Source: Sphingobacterium sp. | Lineage (GTDB): Bacteria > Bacteroidota > Bacteroidia > Sphingobacteriales > Sphingobacteriaceae | Length of the DNA stretch: 64,000 bases | NCBI GenBank assembly: GCA_022712315.1 | Contig: JALAGS010000069.1 | Span: forward strand, 46,511-110,510 | Reading direction: 5' to 3' | In this document: piece after piece, positions 19,461 to 28,904 of the stretch | How the letters are laid out: every line of letters begins with the position of its first letter | Position numbering within the stretch: position 1 is the stretch's first letter | Notes under the pieces: model-generated | What the model saw: the letters and a program-made list of their open reading frames with translations, nothing else | What the model was told of the DNA's origin: nothing | Databases searched by the model: none | Program-made: the position numbers and the translations under genes

Positions 19461-22400
19461 TTAAAATGTAATGTTTGCACCTAGATTAAACCGCTTTACA
19501 GTAGGGTAGGCTCCCTGTGAAGCCCAGCCTGTACCGGCGTAATTGGATTCACGGTCATCCGGCATTTTGGACCAGAAAACTAAGTTGTTTCCATTGAGGA
19601 ATACGCGAAGATTTTGAAGGCCCATGCGTTTGATGATGCTGGATTCCCGGTTAAAATTGTAAGCAATTTCGGCTGTTTTCAGGCGGATGTATGAACCATC
19701 AAACATATATCGACTACCGGGTGTATACGTGCTCGATTGCGATAGCCAGCGAGGCAGTGGCACATCGGCATTGACATTGTCTTTTGACCAATAGGAACCT
19801 TCGTCGTAAGCCAGGTTTAACTGGCCAGAAAAGCTGTTGAAAACAACCTGACGGGTGACATTATTGACGGCATACCATTGTGTCATGATACTAAAATTCT
19901 TCCAGTCGAACCCAATCGTACAATTGTATGTGTTTTGTGGAACCGAAGGAAAGGCGTAAGGGATATTATCCTTAGCATCGATAATACCGTCCCCGTTATA
20001 ATCGAGTATATGATAATTGCCGGGTAGTTTGGCTAGATCATTACTTTCGTGCGCAGTACTCGAATAAAGTTCGTCCCAGGTATTATAGTAGCCTGCACTG
20101 ACGTACGAGTAAGTCTGATTGACCTGTTTATTGTCTGGTTTTTGGTACTCGGGGAGCAATTCGGGAGCATCGGCATTGATGACTTTATCCTTGGCGTGGG
20201 TAAAGTTGATATCGGCCCATATTCTCGAGTCGATATTGAGCTTTCTGTTGAATTTTAGCTCAACCTCAAATCCTTTGTTTTGAACTTTGCCGAGGTTGGC
20301 TGTTGGTGCCTCCATCCCAAAATAGGAAGGGATGGCTCTATTGGCGCCGCTGATGAGAACATCTGTCCGCCGGTCCCTAAAAAAGTCGACCTTACCGCTT
20401 ATCTGGCTATTGAATAGACCGAAATCGAGTCCGACATTGAATTTGTTGACTTTTTCCCAACGGATATTTGGATTACCGAGCGCACTTTCCTTGTACCAGA
20501 CATAGGGGCTGGTATTGCCGTCGGAATAGGAGAATCGCCCCTCAACGCCCATGCCGGCGGTGCCGCCATAAGCCCATTGGGTTAGATATAGAAATTGCCG
20601 CCCACCACTATCGTCACCGATGTCACCGTAAGAAGCACGGAGCTTAAGCATATTCAAAAATGAAACCGGCTTCATAAACTCTTCTTCACTGACTAACCAG
20701 CCTAGACCTCCTGAGTTGAAAAAGGCAAATCTGTTATCAGGACCGAATTTCTCTGATCCTGTATAGGCGCCATTATACTCGAGCATATACTTGTTTTTGT
20801 AATTATAGGTTGTCCGGAATACCCAGTCCTCACGATAGGAGGGGATCATACTTCCTGTACCGGTTTGATTGCGGTTGAAAAGTCCCATGGCAGTAATGTT
20901 GTGGTCTTTGCCAAGGGTGGTCGCGTAGTTTAATTGCAATTGATAGAAGAGTCTTCTGTAGGTGGACCAATCCCTGACTTGTCCGGCGCCGGTTGTCCAG
21001 TTTATACCTTCGACAAAATCAAATCTGTTGGTGCCATCGAATGCAATCTGGTAGGTTGGCAGTCCGGTATTGGGATCTATCCATTTACTTTGTGTGCTAT
21101 TGTTGGCGTCATTGATACCCCGGCCACCTTCGACAAAGGTATTATCCAGTGAGATCGTTCCGCGAACGTTGAGGCCCTTCGCTAAAAACTTGAGATCTTG
21201 CTCAAGTGTAAAATCCGTCGTAATACGGCTTGTGGTTACATATTCAGTACCGCTGATCGCCAGCACGCGGGCAGAGTTTATTCCTGCTTGCGTGTTTAAC
21301 GCATAGTAGCCCCATGTTCCATCTGCGTAACGTGGATAGATAACGTCAGGAGCTACGGTATAGGCCGCGATCCAATACGAATAATCGTTGCCACCGCCCC
21401 ATGGGCTTTTTTTGACACCGCGGGATCCTGCCAGGTTGGTGGAGAATTTAGTTGTGGGGGTGAGCTGGAAATCCAGATTGGAACGTACATTCAGACGGTT
21501 AAATCCGTAACCGGCTTTGTATCCGCGTGCATTTTCGAATTGACGGAACATATCGCCTTCGTAAAGAAAATCTGCATTGGCAAAATACTTGACAAAGGGT
21601 GTACCACCGGCAATATTGACGCTGCTATTTTGTGAAAAGGCTTGGCTCTTAAATAATTCTTTTGCCCAGTCCGTATTTACATAGCGTTCGCGTTCTGTCT
21701 GGTCAGCAGGAAAACGGTATTTGTTGATGATATCCTGTGGAAGATAGTTGGCCCAGCTGGCAGGTGAGATGCCTAATTCATTTTCGATAACCTTGTTGCG
21801 TAACATTAGGGCATCGTATGAATCCATTTTACCGGGAAGCTGCGAAACAGTTTTGATGATATTGTTGACAGTACCACGTATCAGCATATGCCCTTCCATA
21901 CCCCGCTTGGTGGTGATTAAGATTACACCATTGGCTCCTCTTACGCCATAAACAGCAGTTGCTGATGCGTCTTTGAGTACTGAGATGGTTTCAATGGAAC
22001 TGATATCAACGGCAGATAGCGGCCTTTCCACACCATCAACCATGACTAAAGGATCGGTATTATTCCAGGTACTGCGTCCGCGGATTACAATACGGGGATC
22101 TTCTTCACCGGGCATTCCGGTACTTGCTGTGGTTATCACTCCCGGCACGTTGCCCGTCAGCGCAGCCCCTACACTCGAAACACCTCCAGCACGCTCTAAA
22201 ACTTTGCCTGAAGTCTGGGCGATGGCTCCAACGACGGTTTCTTTTTTCTGACGGCCATAACCGACAACAATTGTTTCTTCGATTTCAATTGATTTGTCGA
22301 TTAGCTGTATCTCTACGGTATTCTTATTGTTGATGTCGACTTCAACTTGTCCATACCCGAGCTTGGAAATGGTCAATAAGTTTTTATCCGCAGGTACTTG

Positions 22401-22643
22401 AAGGGTGAAATTGCCGTTGTCGTCACTAGCTGTAGCCAATGAAGTACCCTTTATCTTAATGGACGCGCCAGCGATCTTTTTATGGTTGCTATCGACTACA
22501 ATACCTCTTACCTGTCTTTTGGTCTGAGCATGTAGTGTGGACTGTCCCATATAGATTAGGAACAGCAGTAAAGTAAATGGCTTAGCTATACCCCATAGCT
22601 TTTTCCAATGCCTTACTAGTGTGATTGTAAATGTAATCATCAT
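19461..22643 (-). CDS. xusA: SusC/RagA TonB-linked outer-membrane transporter (first pair, XusA-like)
   Basis: Full-length SusC of 1060 residues and first gene of the minus-strand xylan operon. Order of parts: signal (hydrophobic 21-33, TLHAQ cleavage near 40), carboxypeptidase-regulatory-like beta-sandwich at about 44-115 (VRGIVVDSNHKKIAGASIKI), the IEETIVVGYGRQKK TonB-interaction segment near 121-134, plug to about 255 (VMVDGVERPLSAVD, ISVLKDASATAVYGVRGANG), then the barrel, ending FNLGANITF. With SusD-1 it should import xylan oligosaccharides using TonB energy. The ATG at 22643 is the only plausible start. A promoter-like element with a 21-bp-spaced direct repeat lies about 250-320 bp upstream, leaving a long leader. 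Confidence 0.94.
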   Translation of the reverse strand: MMITFTITLVRHWKKLWGIAKPFTLLLFLIYMGQSTLHAQTKRQVRGIVVDSNHKKIAGASIKIKGTSLATASDDNGNFTLQVPADKNLLTISKLGYGQVEVDINNKNTVEIQLIDKSIEIEETIVVGYGRQKKETVVGAIAQTSGKVLERAGGVSSVGAALTGNVPGVITTASTGMPGEEDPRIVIRGRSTWNNTDPLVMVDGVERPLSAVDISSIETISVLKDASATAVYGVRGANGVILITTKRGMEGHMLIRGTVNNIIKTVSQLPGKMDSYDALMLRNKVIENELGISPASWANYLPQDIINKYRFPADQTERERYVNTDWAKELFKSQAFSQNSSVNIAGGTPFVKYFANADFLYEGDMFRQFENARGYKAGYGFNRLNVRSNLDFQLTPTTKFSTNLAGSRGVKKSPWGGGNDYSYWIAAYTVAPDVIYPRYADGTWGYYALNTQAGINSARVLAISGTEYVTTSRITTDFTLEQDLKFLAKGLNVRGTISLDNTFVEGGRGINDANNSTQSKWIDPNTGLPTYQIAFDGTNRFDFVEGINWTTGAGQVRDWSTYRRLFYQLQLNYATTLGKDHNITAMGLFNRNQTGTGSMIPSYREDWVFRTTYNYKNKYMLEYNGAYTGSEKFGPDNRFAFFNSGGLGWLVSEEEFMKPVSFLNMLKLRASYGDIGDDSGGRQFLYLTQWAYGGTAGMGVEGRFSYSDGNTSPYVWYKESALGNPNIRWEKVNKFNVGLDFGLFNSQISGKVDFFRDRRTDVLISGANRAIPSYFGMEAPTANLGKVQNKGFEVELKFNRKLNIDSRIWADINFTHAKDKVINADAPELLPEYQKPDNKQVNQTYSYVSAGYYNTWDELYSSTAHESNDLAKLPGNYHILDYNGDGIIDAKDNIPYAFPSVPQNTYNCTIGFDWKNFSIMTQWYAVNNVTRQVVFNSFSGQLNLAYDEGSYWSKDNVNADVPLPRWLSQSSTYTPGSRYMFDGSYIRLKTAEIAYNFNRESSIIKRMGLQNLRVFLNGNNLVFWSKMPDDRESNYAGTGWASQGAYPTVKRFNLGANITF

Positions 22644-22822
22644 AGCATTTTTGGATTGATAAATAGGTTTAAAAAATCTTGGTTAAATTTTCTTGAATTT
22701 GTTAGGTAGACTAATACCTGTATTGGGCTCATTTTTGATAAAAATAAACGCCATTTACGGACCGTTTTGTGCTGTCATATTTTGTTTAATAATTGGTTAA
22801 TTTTTCCGATCTTCACGTTGTC

Positions 22823-22834
22823 GCAACCGGTTGC
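22823..22834. promoter_or_regulatory. 12-bp perfect palindrome in the divergent intergenic region
   Basis: GCAACCGGTTGC is a perfect palindrome 180 bp upstream of the first SusC and about 245 bp upstream of the regulator gene. It would fall inside the SusC leader if transcription starts near 22892. The CCGG-centred form is like a dimeric repressor operator (LacI family, for example), but no such regulator gene is in the window. The role is unknown. Confidence 0.4.
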
Positions 22835-22896
22835 ATTATTGGTGTGTAATTTTCCCATGATAGGGAAACCTTTCAAAGCAGTTTATAATTGTAGAC

Positions 22897-22960
22897 CAAA
22901 GCTAGCCAATGTAAATTTTGACGGATAGCAAGAATGTTTAAATGAAGGATAAGAATGTCA
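22897..22960 (-). promoter_or_regulatory. Putative regulated promoter of the SusC-SusD-GH10-GH5 operon
   Basis: Read on the minus strand: distal half-site TGACATTCTTATCCT (22960-22946), proximal half-site AAACATTCTTGCTAT (22939-22925), start-to-start distance 21 bp, then 20 bp to TAGCTTTG (22904-22897), an exact TAnnTTTG -7 box. The same arrangement occurs before the transaldolase and symporter genes. The expected start site is near 22892, giving a leader of about 250 bases. The proposed activator is the hybrid regulator at 23079. Confidence 0.62.
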
Positions 22961-23078
22961 AAAATGACCGACAATAGCGCATAAATTATGATCGAGGCTA
23001 GTTTGGAAGGGATTAATTTGATAATTTAGTTCACAGTTCACTTCAAATTTTTGTGGTGGAGATTATTTACCTAAATAT

Positions 23079-26000
23079 ATGATACGCATTTTACTGGCAT
23101 TAAGCTGGATGTTGCTGACGTTTTTTTCGTACGGGCAAAATCATCCTGTAACATTTCAGCGCTATTCTTCAAAAGATGGACTTTCCTCCAATACGATCTA
23201 TAGTATCTATCGAGATAGCTATGGTTTTCTTTGGTTGGGCACAGAAGATGGACTGAACCGCTTCGATGGGCGTCGGTATAATGTCTATCGATATGATGCC
23301 AACCAAGAGAATAGTTTAATGGCCAATCATATTTCGGCTCTGTGTGAAGACAAGAAGGGAAGAATTTGGATTGGTACTAATGGCGGTGGATTGAGTTATT
23401 ATGATCGTGAAGCAGACCGCATCCGTTCGTATAATCTTACACCTGATGGGAAATGGCTCAGTACCGCAATTAATGCTATCGATACGGATGCCAATGGAAA
23501 TATTTGGGTCGCTTCCTATGGTGCTTTGTATATACTGGATGTCAATAATCTACAAAAGAAAATGGATCCAACCTATCGGCGTATCGTGGAAACTTTTGCC
23601 GACAAAGTGACGAGCTGTGTATTTCGCGATCGGCAAAACAATATGTGGGTATCCTCAGAGAATGGAATATTCCGTCTCTCGGCAGACTTCAAAACAATAA
23701 AACGTTTTGAAGTCCTATCGGAACAGGAAGGATATGGGAACGGGATTGAAGTCAGCTCCATTGTTGAAGATGATAAGGGTCGGATCTGGATCGGTTCTAT
23801 GCTGGGACTTAAATACCTCAGTCCTGGCGATTCTCAGTTCAATAAGTTTATTGCGAAGGACGGGAATGGGGCTTTAAGCAGTCCCCGGATTTATACCTTG
23901 TGCCACAATCAAAAGCAGGATCTATGGATTGGAACGGACAATGGTTTGGATGTACTTAATACCAATAATTTTACAGTTCGCACCTTTAAGCCTGATCCAA
24001 GTAATGTGCATAGTCTTTCTCACAAATCGATACGGTCTATTTTTGTAGATAATAGCGGAATTTACTGGATAGGTACTTTTCAGGGAGGATTGAATAAATT
24101 CGACACCAATTTAAGTCAATTTAGATTAAAAAGCCTGGATTTTCTAGAAGGAATGACCGGCGATCCGGCCATAGTAACCTCGTTTGCGGCCTATCAAAAT
24201 AAGATTTTTTTAGGCGTCGACGGTGGCGGTGTCTGGAAATACGACAGGGAGACTGATCGATTATCATCCGTCAGCCTTTCTGTCAATCTACCCAGAGATC
24301 TAACGGTGCTCACTTTGGAAAGAAAGCTCGATCAGCTTTGGATCGGGACGTATCAGCAAGGCGTCATTTGTTATGACCTCCTTAACGGAAATTTAAAAAG
24401 GTACATTGTTGGCAACAAAGAAGATAATCTAAATAATAACGATATTTTTTGTTTAAAAGTTGACTTTAAGGGAAATACATGGGTTGGGACCAATGGAGGA
24501 GGTGTTAACATCATTCAAAAAGGGAGTGGAATTGTCAAGAAGTATAAGCGGGATGATCACTTAGGCGATGGAATCCAGGTGCCGGGGAATTTTATACGGG
24601 CGCTGGCGGAAGATCAGGAACAGCACATGTGGATCGGTACTTATGGCTCGGGATTAGTGATGTATGATCCTTTGACAAAACGGTCCAAAATTTTTGATAA
24701 GGCAAACAACAAGCTACCCAGCAATTATATATTAGCGATATATACAGATAAAAAAGGGGATTTATGGGTTGGAACCAATGGCAATGGGATAGGGTTGCTG
24801 CGAAAAGGGAAAGTAGTTTTTGAGACACTTTCTGAGAAGGACGGACTGGCTAATGGTGCTATCCAGAGTATTGTCGAAGACGATAAGGGGCGGATTTGGT
24901 TTTCAACGAACAAAGGCTTGAGCTGTTATTCTCCGGCACAAAATAAGTTTAAAAATTATTCGAATGCTGTAGGGTTGCAAGAGGGCGCTTTTATGCTCGG
25001 TGCCTCGCTAAAAACGAGCGATGGAGAAATCTACTTTGGCGGTCAGAAGGGTTTTAATCATTTTTATCCAGCTCATTTAAAAACAAACAGTAATCCTGCT
25101 AAGGTTGCACTAACTGATCTAAAAATTGACAATGTGATTATTCAACCAGCGGAGAAAGGTCCAATACAGCAGTCTTTGTTGACCTCCGATCGTATCGAAC
25201 TAAAATATAAACAGAATTTTTCAATTTCTTTTGCTGCACTAAACCTCACTGTACCGGAGGATAACCAATATGAGTACCGTCTTGTCGGTTTTGATAAAAA
25301 CTGGATTCGCAACGGAAAAGAAAATAGTGCCTATTACACCAATCTGGATCCCGGAGATTATGTCTTTGAGGTACGTGCGAGTAACAACGACGGGATTTGG
25401 AACAAGGAAATCAAATCGATTGCTATATATGTTGCTCCACCGTTTTGGCGCACGATTTATGCTTATCTATTTTATGTGATCGCAGTCGTGGGGGTACTTC
25501 TATGGATGAGACATCGTGGGATTGAAAAGCTAAAGCAAAAATTTGCGATTGAGCAGGAGCGTACCCAGGCGAAACAGCTCATTGAACAACAAAAAAGAGA
25601 TGCTGAGACCAAACATCAGCTGGATGCGATGAAAATCAGGTTTTTAACCAATTTAAGTCATGAATTCCGCACGCCAATCTCGTTGATCATGGGACCGATA
25701 GATGCTTTGATTGCCAAAAATAAAGATAGCAAACTCGGTGATCAGCTTAATTTGATCAGTCGTAATGCGCGCCGGCTTTTAAATCTGGTCAACCAGTTGC
25801 TTGATTTTCGTAAGATGGAGTATCACGAACTCAAGCTGCAGGATGAAGATGGTGAATTGGTCTCTTTTGTGCAGGAGGTATACCGCTCCTTTCAGGACAT
25901 GGCCTTGCAAAAAGGTATAGACTATTCTTTTTTCCCCTGTCAAGAAAAATTATATTGCCGTTTTGACCGCAATAAGGTGGAGCGCGTTTTATTTAATTTA

Positions 26001-27155
26001 ATCTATAACGCCTTTAAGTTTACGAAAAAGGATGGGGATATCGCCGTAAGTATATCATCTGTCAGTGCGGTTGACAAAAAGCTGCATGTTTACCTCGAAG
26101 TGCGAGATACCGGTATCGGGATTCCCGAGCAGTTGCAGCAATCGATATTTGAGAGTTTCTTTCAGTATGATAATGATGGTAAGGTGGCTAGCCAAGGTTC
26201 AGGTATTGGACTCTCGATCGCTCAATCTTTTGTTCAGATGTATGATGGCGAAATCTCGGTGAGCAGTCAGCCTGCGAAAGGCAGTAGTTTTAAATTTGAT
26301 TTGTGGTTAGACCAGGCTGAGCCGGTATACGATGGGATACCTGAACAGGAAACTATCACGCTGGTGCAACCTGTGGAAGCTAGACAGAGCCCCTTGGTGC
26401 TGATTATCGAAGATGATGAAGACTTTAGGTATTATCTCAAAGAGTCCTTAAAAGAGCATTACCAGATTATTGAGGCGACCAATGGAAAAGATGGCTGGCA
26501 AAAGGCGCTTTTCCATCATCCCGACATTGTGGTGAGCGATGTACAGATGCCCTACCTAAATGGGATGGAATTTTCGCAGAAACTTGCACAGGATAAACGG
26601 ACGAAACACATTCCTGTGGTGTTGCTGACGGCTTCACAGGTCGATAATGGTCTTGTCTGTGGTCTAGAGTCCGGTGCCGTAGGCTACCTGACCAAGCCCT
26701 TTGATATGGATGTGCTGATTGCGAAGATAAATAGCTTGCTCCAGCTGAATCAGGCGTTTAAGGAAGTCTATAGCAAACAGGTTTCTATTTTACCTCCGGA
26801 ATTGACGATCAACTCCGAAAAGGACAAATTTCTACAGAAAGTGTTGAATTATGTTCACGATAATATTGATAATCCTCAATTATCGGTGGAGGCTTTGAGT
26901 GCGCATACGTCGATGAGCAGGGCCTCTTTATACAACAAGCTGCTGGAACTAACAGGCATGTCGCCTGTGGATTTTATTCGTTCAGTAAAACTGGAGAAAG
27001 CAGCGAGCCTATTGGAAAAAAGTGATAAGTCTATTTCTGAAATCGCTTATGAAACGGGGTTCGCTAATCCGAATTACTTTACAAAAGTTTTCAAAGCTAA
27101 ATATCAGATGACGCCGAGTGAATATATTCAGCTGCAAAAAAGCACTTCGGTGTAA
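23079..27155 (+). CDS. Hybrid two-component system sensor/regulator (HTCS) with AraC output domain
   Basis: One-protein signalling system of 1358 residues that should sense xylan oligosaccharides in the periplasm and switch on the surrounding operons. Order: signal peptide (1-20), two-component-propeller repeats (about 25-700; blades such as GLSSNTIYSIYRDSYGFLWL), Y_Y_Y domain (about 715-785), one membrane helix (about 790-808), coiled region, HisKA with phospho-acceptor His861 in SHEFRTP, HATPase (N box near 975, GTGIGIPEQ-type G box), receiver domain with phospho-acceptor Asp1154 in VVSDVQMP, and a C-terminal AraC double helix-turn-helix (about 1250-1355). All catalytic motifs look intact. 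It is transcribed away from the SusC operon and ends in a terminator at 27207. Confidence 0.96.
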   Translation: MIRILLALSWMLLTFFSYGQNHPVTFQRYSSKDGLSSNTIYSIYRDSYGFLWLGTEDGLNRFDGRRYNVYRYDANQENSLMANHISALCEDKKGRIWIGTNGGGLSYYDREADRIRSYNLTPDGKWLSTAINAIDTDANGNIWVASYGALYILDVNNLQKKMDPTYRRIVETFADKVTSCVFRDRQNNMWVSSENGIFRLSADFKTIKRFEVLSEQEGYGNGIEVSSIVEDDKGRIWIGSMLGLKYLSPGDSQFNKFIAKDGNGALSSPRIYTLCHNQKQDLWIGTDNGLDVLNTNNFTVRTFKPDPSNVHSLSHKSIRSIFVDNSGIYWIGTFQGGLNKFDTNLSQFRLKSLDFLEGMTGDPAIVTSFAAYQNKIFLGVDGGGVWKYDRETDRLSSVSLSVNLPRDLTVLTLERKLDQLWIGTYQQGVICYDLLNGNLKRYIVGNKEDNLNNNDIFCLKVDFKGNTWVGTNGGGVNIIQKGSGIVKKYKRDDHLGDGIQVPGNFIRALAEDQEQHMWIGTYGSGLVMYDPLTKRSKIFDKANNKLPSNYILAIYTDKKGDLWVGTNGNGIGLLRKGKVVFETLSEKDGLANGAIQSIVEDDKGRIWFSTNKGLSCYSPAQNKFKNYSNAVGLQEGAFMLGASLKTSDGEIYFGGQKGFNHFYPAHLKTNSNPAKVALTDLKIDNVIIQPAEKGPIQQSLLTSDRIELKYKQNFSISFAALNLTVPEDNQYEYRLVGFDKNWIRNGKENSAYYTNLDPGDYVFEVRASNNDGIWNKEIKSIAIYVAPPFWRTIYAYLFYVIAVVGVLLWMRHRGIEKLKQKFAIEQERTQAKQLIEQQKRDAETKHQLDAMKIRFLTNLSHEFRTPISLIMGPIDALIAKNKDSKLGDQLNLISRNARRLLNLVNQLLDFRKMEYHELKLQDEDGELVSFVQEVYRSFQDMALQKGIDYSFFPCQEKLYCRFDRNKVERVLFNLIYNAFKFTKKDGDIAVSISSVSAVDKKLHVYLEVRDTGIGIPEQLQQSIFESFFQYDNDGKVASQGSGIGLSIAQSFVQMYDGEISVSSQPAKGSSFKFDLWLDQAEPVYDGIPEQETITLVQPVEARQSPLVLIIEDDEDFRYYLKESLKEHYQIIEATNGKDGWQKALFHHPDIVVSDVQMPYLNGMEFSQKLAQDKRTKHIPVVLLTASQVDNGLVCGLESGAVGYLTKPFDMDVLIAKINSLLQLNQAFKEVYSKQVSILPPELTINSEKDKFLQKVLNYVHDNIDNPQLSVEALSAHTSMSRASLYNKLLELTGMSPVDFIRSVKLEKAASLLEKSDKSISEIAYETGFANPNYFTKVFKAKYQMTPSEYIQLQKSTSV

Positions 27156-27206
27156 GGCGGGCTGTTGAATTGTTATTTAAAAAGATCATTTTGGATCTAT
27201 TTTTCG

Positions 27207-27248
27207 GAAGGGTAATCTGTTTTAAACATTTTTACCCTTCTTTTTTTT
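27207..27248 (+). terminator. Intrinsic terminator after the hybrid regulator gene
   Basis: A 9-bp perfect stem (GAAGGGTAA with TTACCCTTC), 16-base loop, followed by eight T. It ends the regulator transcript. Its loop and right arm overlap the distal half-site of the downstream promoter, so the two signals share DNA. Confidence 0.82.
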
Positions 27249-27287
27249 ATTTGTTGCAACCGTATCTTGTTGAAAGCTATAGTTTTG
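27224..27287 (+). promoter_or_regulatory. Putative regulated promoter of the transaldolase-transketolase-GH operon
   Basis: Distal half-site AAACATTTTTACCCT at 27224-27238 and a degenerate proximal half-site TTTTATTTGTTGCAA at 27245-27259 (only ATTTGT matches), 21 bp apart. Twenty bases later comes TAGTTTTG (27280-27287), an exact TAnnTTTG box. There is no well-placed -33 TTG at 20 bp, as expected for an activator-dependent promoter. A 15-mer starting at 27220 recurs exactly at 40521, at nearly the same distance from that promoter's -7 box. Confidence 0.6.
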
Positions 27288-27342
27288 CTTTATAACCAAT
27301 CGCTGGAAGTCTGGCGAATACTAAACTAATCAACTCAAAAAA

Positions 27343-28011
27343 ATGAAATTTTTTATCGATACAGCAAGTCTCTCTGAGATTCGCATGGCTCAAAATCTAG
27401 GTGTCTTGGATGGGGTAACGACCAATCCTTCGCTGATGGCCAAAGAGGGAATCTCGGGCACGGCTCAAGTACATGCACATTACAGAGCAATATGTGCCAT
27501 TGTTGATGGCGATGTAAGTGCGGAGGTCATTTCGACCGATTATCAGACAATGATCGAGGAGGGGATGTTGTTGGCGGCCCTGGACAACAAGATCGTTGTG
27601 AAGGTCCCGATGACCGAAGATGGAATCAAAGCAATCAAATATTTTAGTACAAAACAAATTAAGACCAACTGTACCCTGGTCTTTTCCGCTGGTCAGGCCC
27701 TCTTGGCGGCAAAGGCAGGAGCGACTTATGTATCTCCATTTGTCGGTCGCCTAGATGACATATCTGTTGATGGCCTGGCATTGATCCGTGAAATACGTAC
27801 GATCTACGATAATTATGCTTTTCCAACCCAGATTCTTGCGGCTTCGGTGCGCCACAGTGCCCATATCCTGGGCTGTGCGAAGATCGGGGCTGATGTAATG
27901 ACAGGACCGCTGCAGGCGATCTATTCTTTATTAAAACACCCGCTGACGGATAGTGGGTTGGCTCAATTTTTAGCCGACCACAAACGTGTCGCTGCGCAAA
28001 ACAACAATTGA
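27343..28011 (+). CDS. fsa: Transaldolase / fructose-6-phosphate aldolase family protein
   Basis: Cytoplasmic enzyme of 222 residues, the short TalC/FSA type of transaldolase. The Schiff-base lysine is Lys87 in [18 protein letters not shown] near 26-35 and FVGRLDD near 131 are the other active-site segments. The family either transfers dihydroxyacetone between sugar phosphates or cleaves fructose 6-phosphate, and sequence alone does not separate the two. Here it is followed one base later by transketolase, so a transaldolase role in the non-oxidative pentose phosphate pathway is likely, supplying the route for xylose and arabinose released from xylan. It is the first gene of its operon, 55 bp after the -7 box. 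Confidence 0.9.
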   Translation: MKFFIDTASLSEIRMAQNLGVLDGVTTNPSLMAKEGISGTAQVHAHYRAICAIVDGDVSAEVISTDYQTMIEEGMLLAALDNKIVVKVPMTEDGIKAIKYFSTKQIKTNCTLVFSAGQALLAAKAGATYVSPFVGRLDDISVDGLALIREIRTIYDNYAFPTQILAASVRHSAHILGCAKIGADVMTGPLQAIYSLLKHPLTDSGLAQFLADHKRVAAQNNN

Positions 28012-28012
28012 G

Positions 28013-28879
28013 ATGGTCATGACAAAACATAGTATCCATAATTTAGAAGCTATTGTGAAGCAGGTCCGAAGAGATATCGTCCGTATGGTGCATGGTTGCC
28101 AATCTGGACATCCCGGCGGATCCTTAGGCTGTACCGAATTATTGGTTTGCCTGTATTTTGAATTGATGCAGCGAAAGGAGGCATTCGACCTGAATGGAGA
28201 GGGCGAAGATCTGTTTTTTCTTTCCAATGGGCATATATCACCGGTATTTTATAGTGTACTGGCGCGGGCGGGTTATTTTCCAGTGGATGAACTTGCCACA
28301 TTTAGGAAACTCAATTCACGGCTTCAGGGTCATCCAACAACGCATGAGGGGCTGCCGGGGATACGCGTTGCTTCGGGATCCTTGGGGCAAGGCCTTTCTG
28401 TCGCTATTGGTGCTGCGCAGGCCAAAAAACTAAATCAGGATCATCACTTGGTGTATGTGCTGATGGGGGATGGCGAATTGCAGGAAGGTCAAGTCTGGGA
28501 AGCGGCCATGTATGCCGCGCACAATGAAATGGACAACCTGATTGCTATTGTCGATTACAATGGAGCCCAGATCGATGGGGCGACCAACGATGTCCTATCG
28601 CTGGGCGATTTACCACGCAAATGGATGGCATTCGGCTGGAAGGTTATTGAAATTATGCGCGGAAATGATATTGGATCTGTGATTTCAGGTTTTCGAAAAG
28701 CGCAAGCCTTGACAGCAAGCCGAGTACCGGTGATGGTGCTGCTGCATACTGAAATGGGGAATGGAGTTGATTTTATGATGGGGTCGCATAAGTGGCATGG
28801 CATAGCTCCTAGTGATGAGCAGCTGTCCTCGGCTTTAAATCAAAATGCAGAAACATTAGGCGATTACATCGTCTCGTAA
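28013..28879 (+). CDS. Transketolase, N-terminal (thiamine diphosphate binding) subunit
   Basis: N-terminal half of transketolase as a separate 288-residue protein. GHPGGSLGCTELLVCLY, HPTTHEGLPGI and the thiamine diphosphate/Mg motif GDGELQEGQVWEA are all present, and the protein ends where the single-chain enzyme would continue into its pyrimidine-binding half. The track start at 27986 lies inside the previous gene. ATG 28013 (one base after the transaldolase stop) or ATG 28019 are the realistic starts. With the next gene it forms a two-subunit transketolase that interconverts xylulose 5-phosphate and other sugar phosphates. Cytoplasmic. Confidence 0.92.
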   Translation: MVMTKHSIHNLEAIVKQVRRDIVRMVHGCQSGHPGGSLGCTELLVCLYFELMQRKEAFDLNGEGEDLFFLSNGHISPVFYSVLARAGYFPVDELATFRKLNSRLQGHPTTHEGLPGIRVASGSLGQGLSVAIGAAQAKKLNQDHHLVYVLMGDGELQEGQVWEAAMYAAHNEMDNLIAIVDYNGAQIDGATNDVLSLGDLPRKWMAFGWKVIEIMRGNDIGSVISGFRKAQALTASRVPVMVLLHTEMGNGVDFMMGSHKWHGIAPSDEQLSSALNQNAETLGDYIVS

Positions 28880-28904
28880 ATAAGGAAATTTCGAACGAGA
28901 TAAC

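Larger units (their letters stand above)
22644..23078. other. Divergent intergenic region between SusC operon and hybrid regulator
   Basis: A gene-free 435-bp AT-rich stretch separating the minus-strand xylan operon from the regulator gene. It holds the proposed SusC promoter with paired half-sites (22897-22960) and the GCAACCGGTTGC palindrome (22823-22834). For the regulator itself only weak matches were seen (TTAATTTG at 23013-23020), so its promoter is not assigned. No open reading frame of note. Confidence 0.7.
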
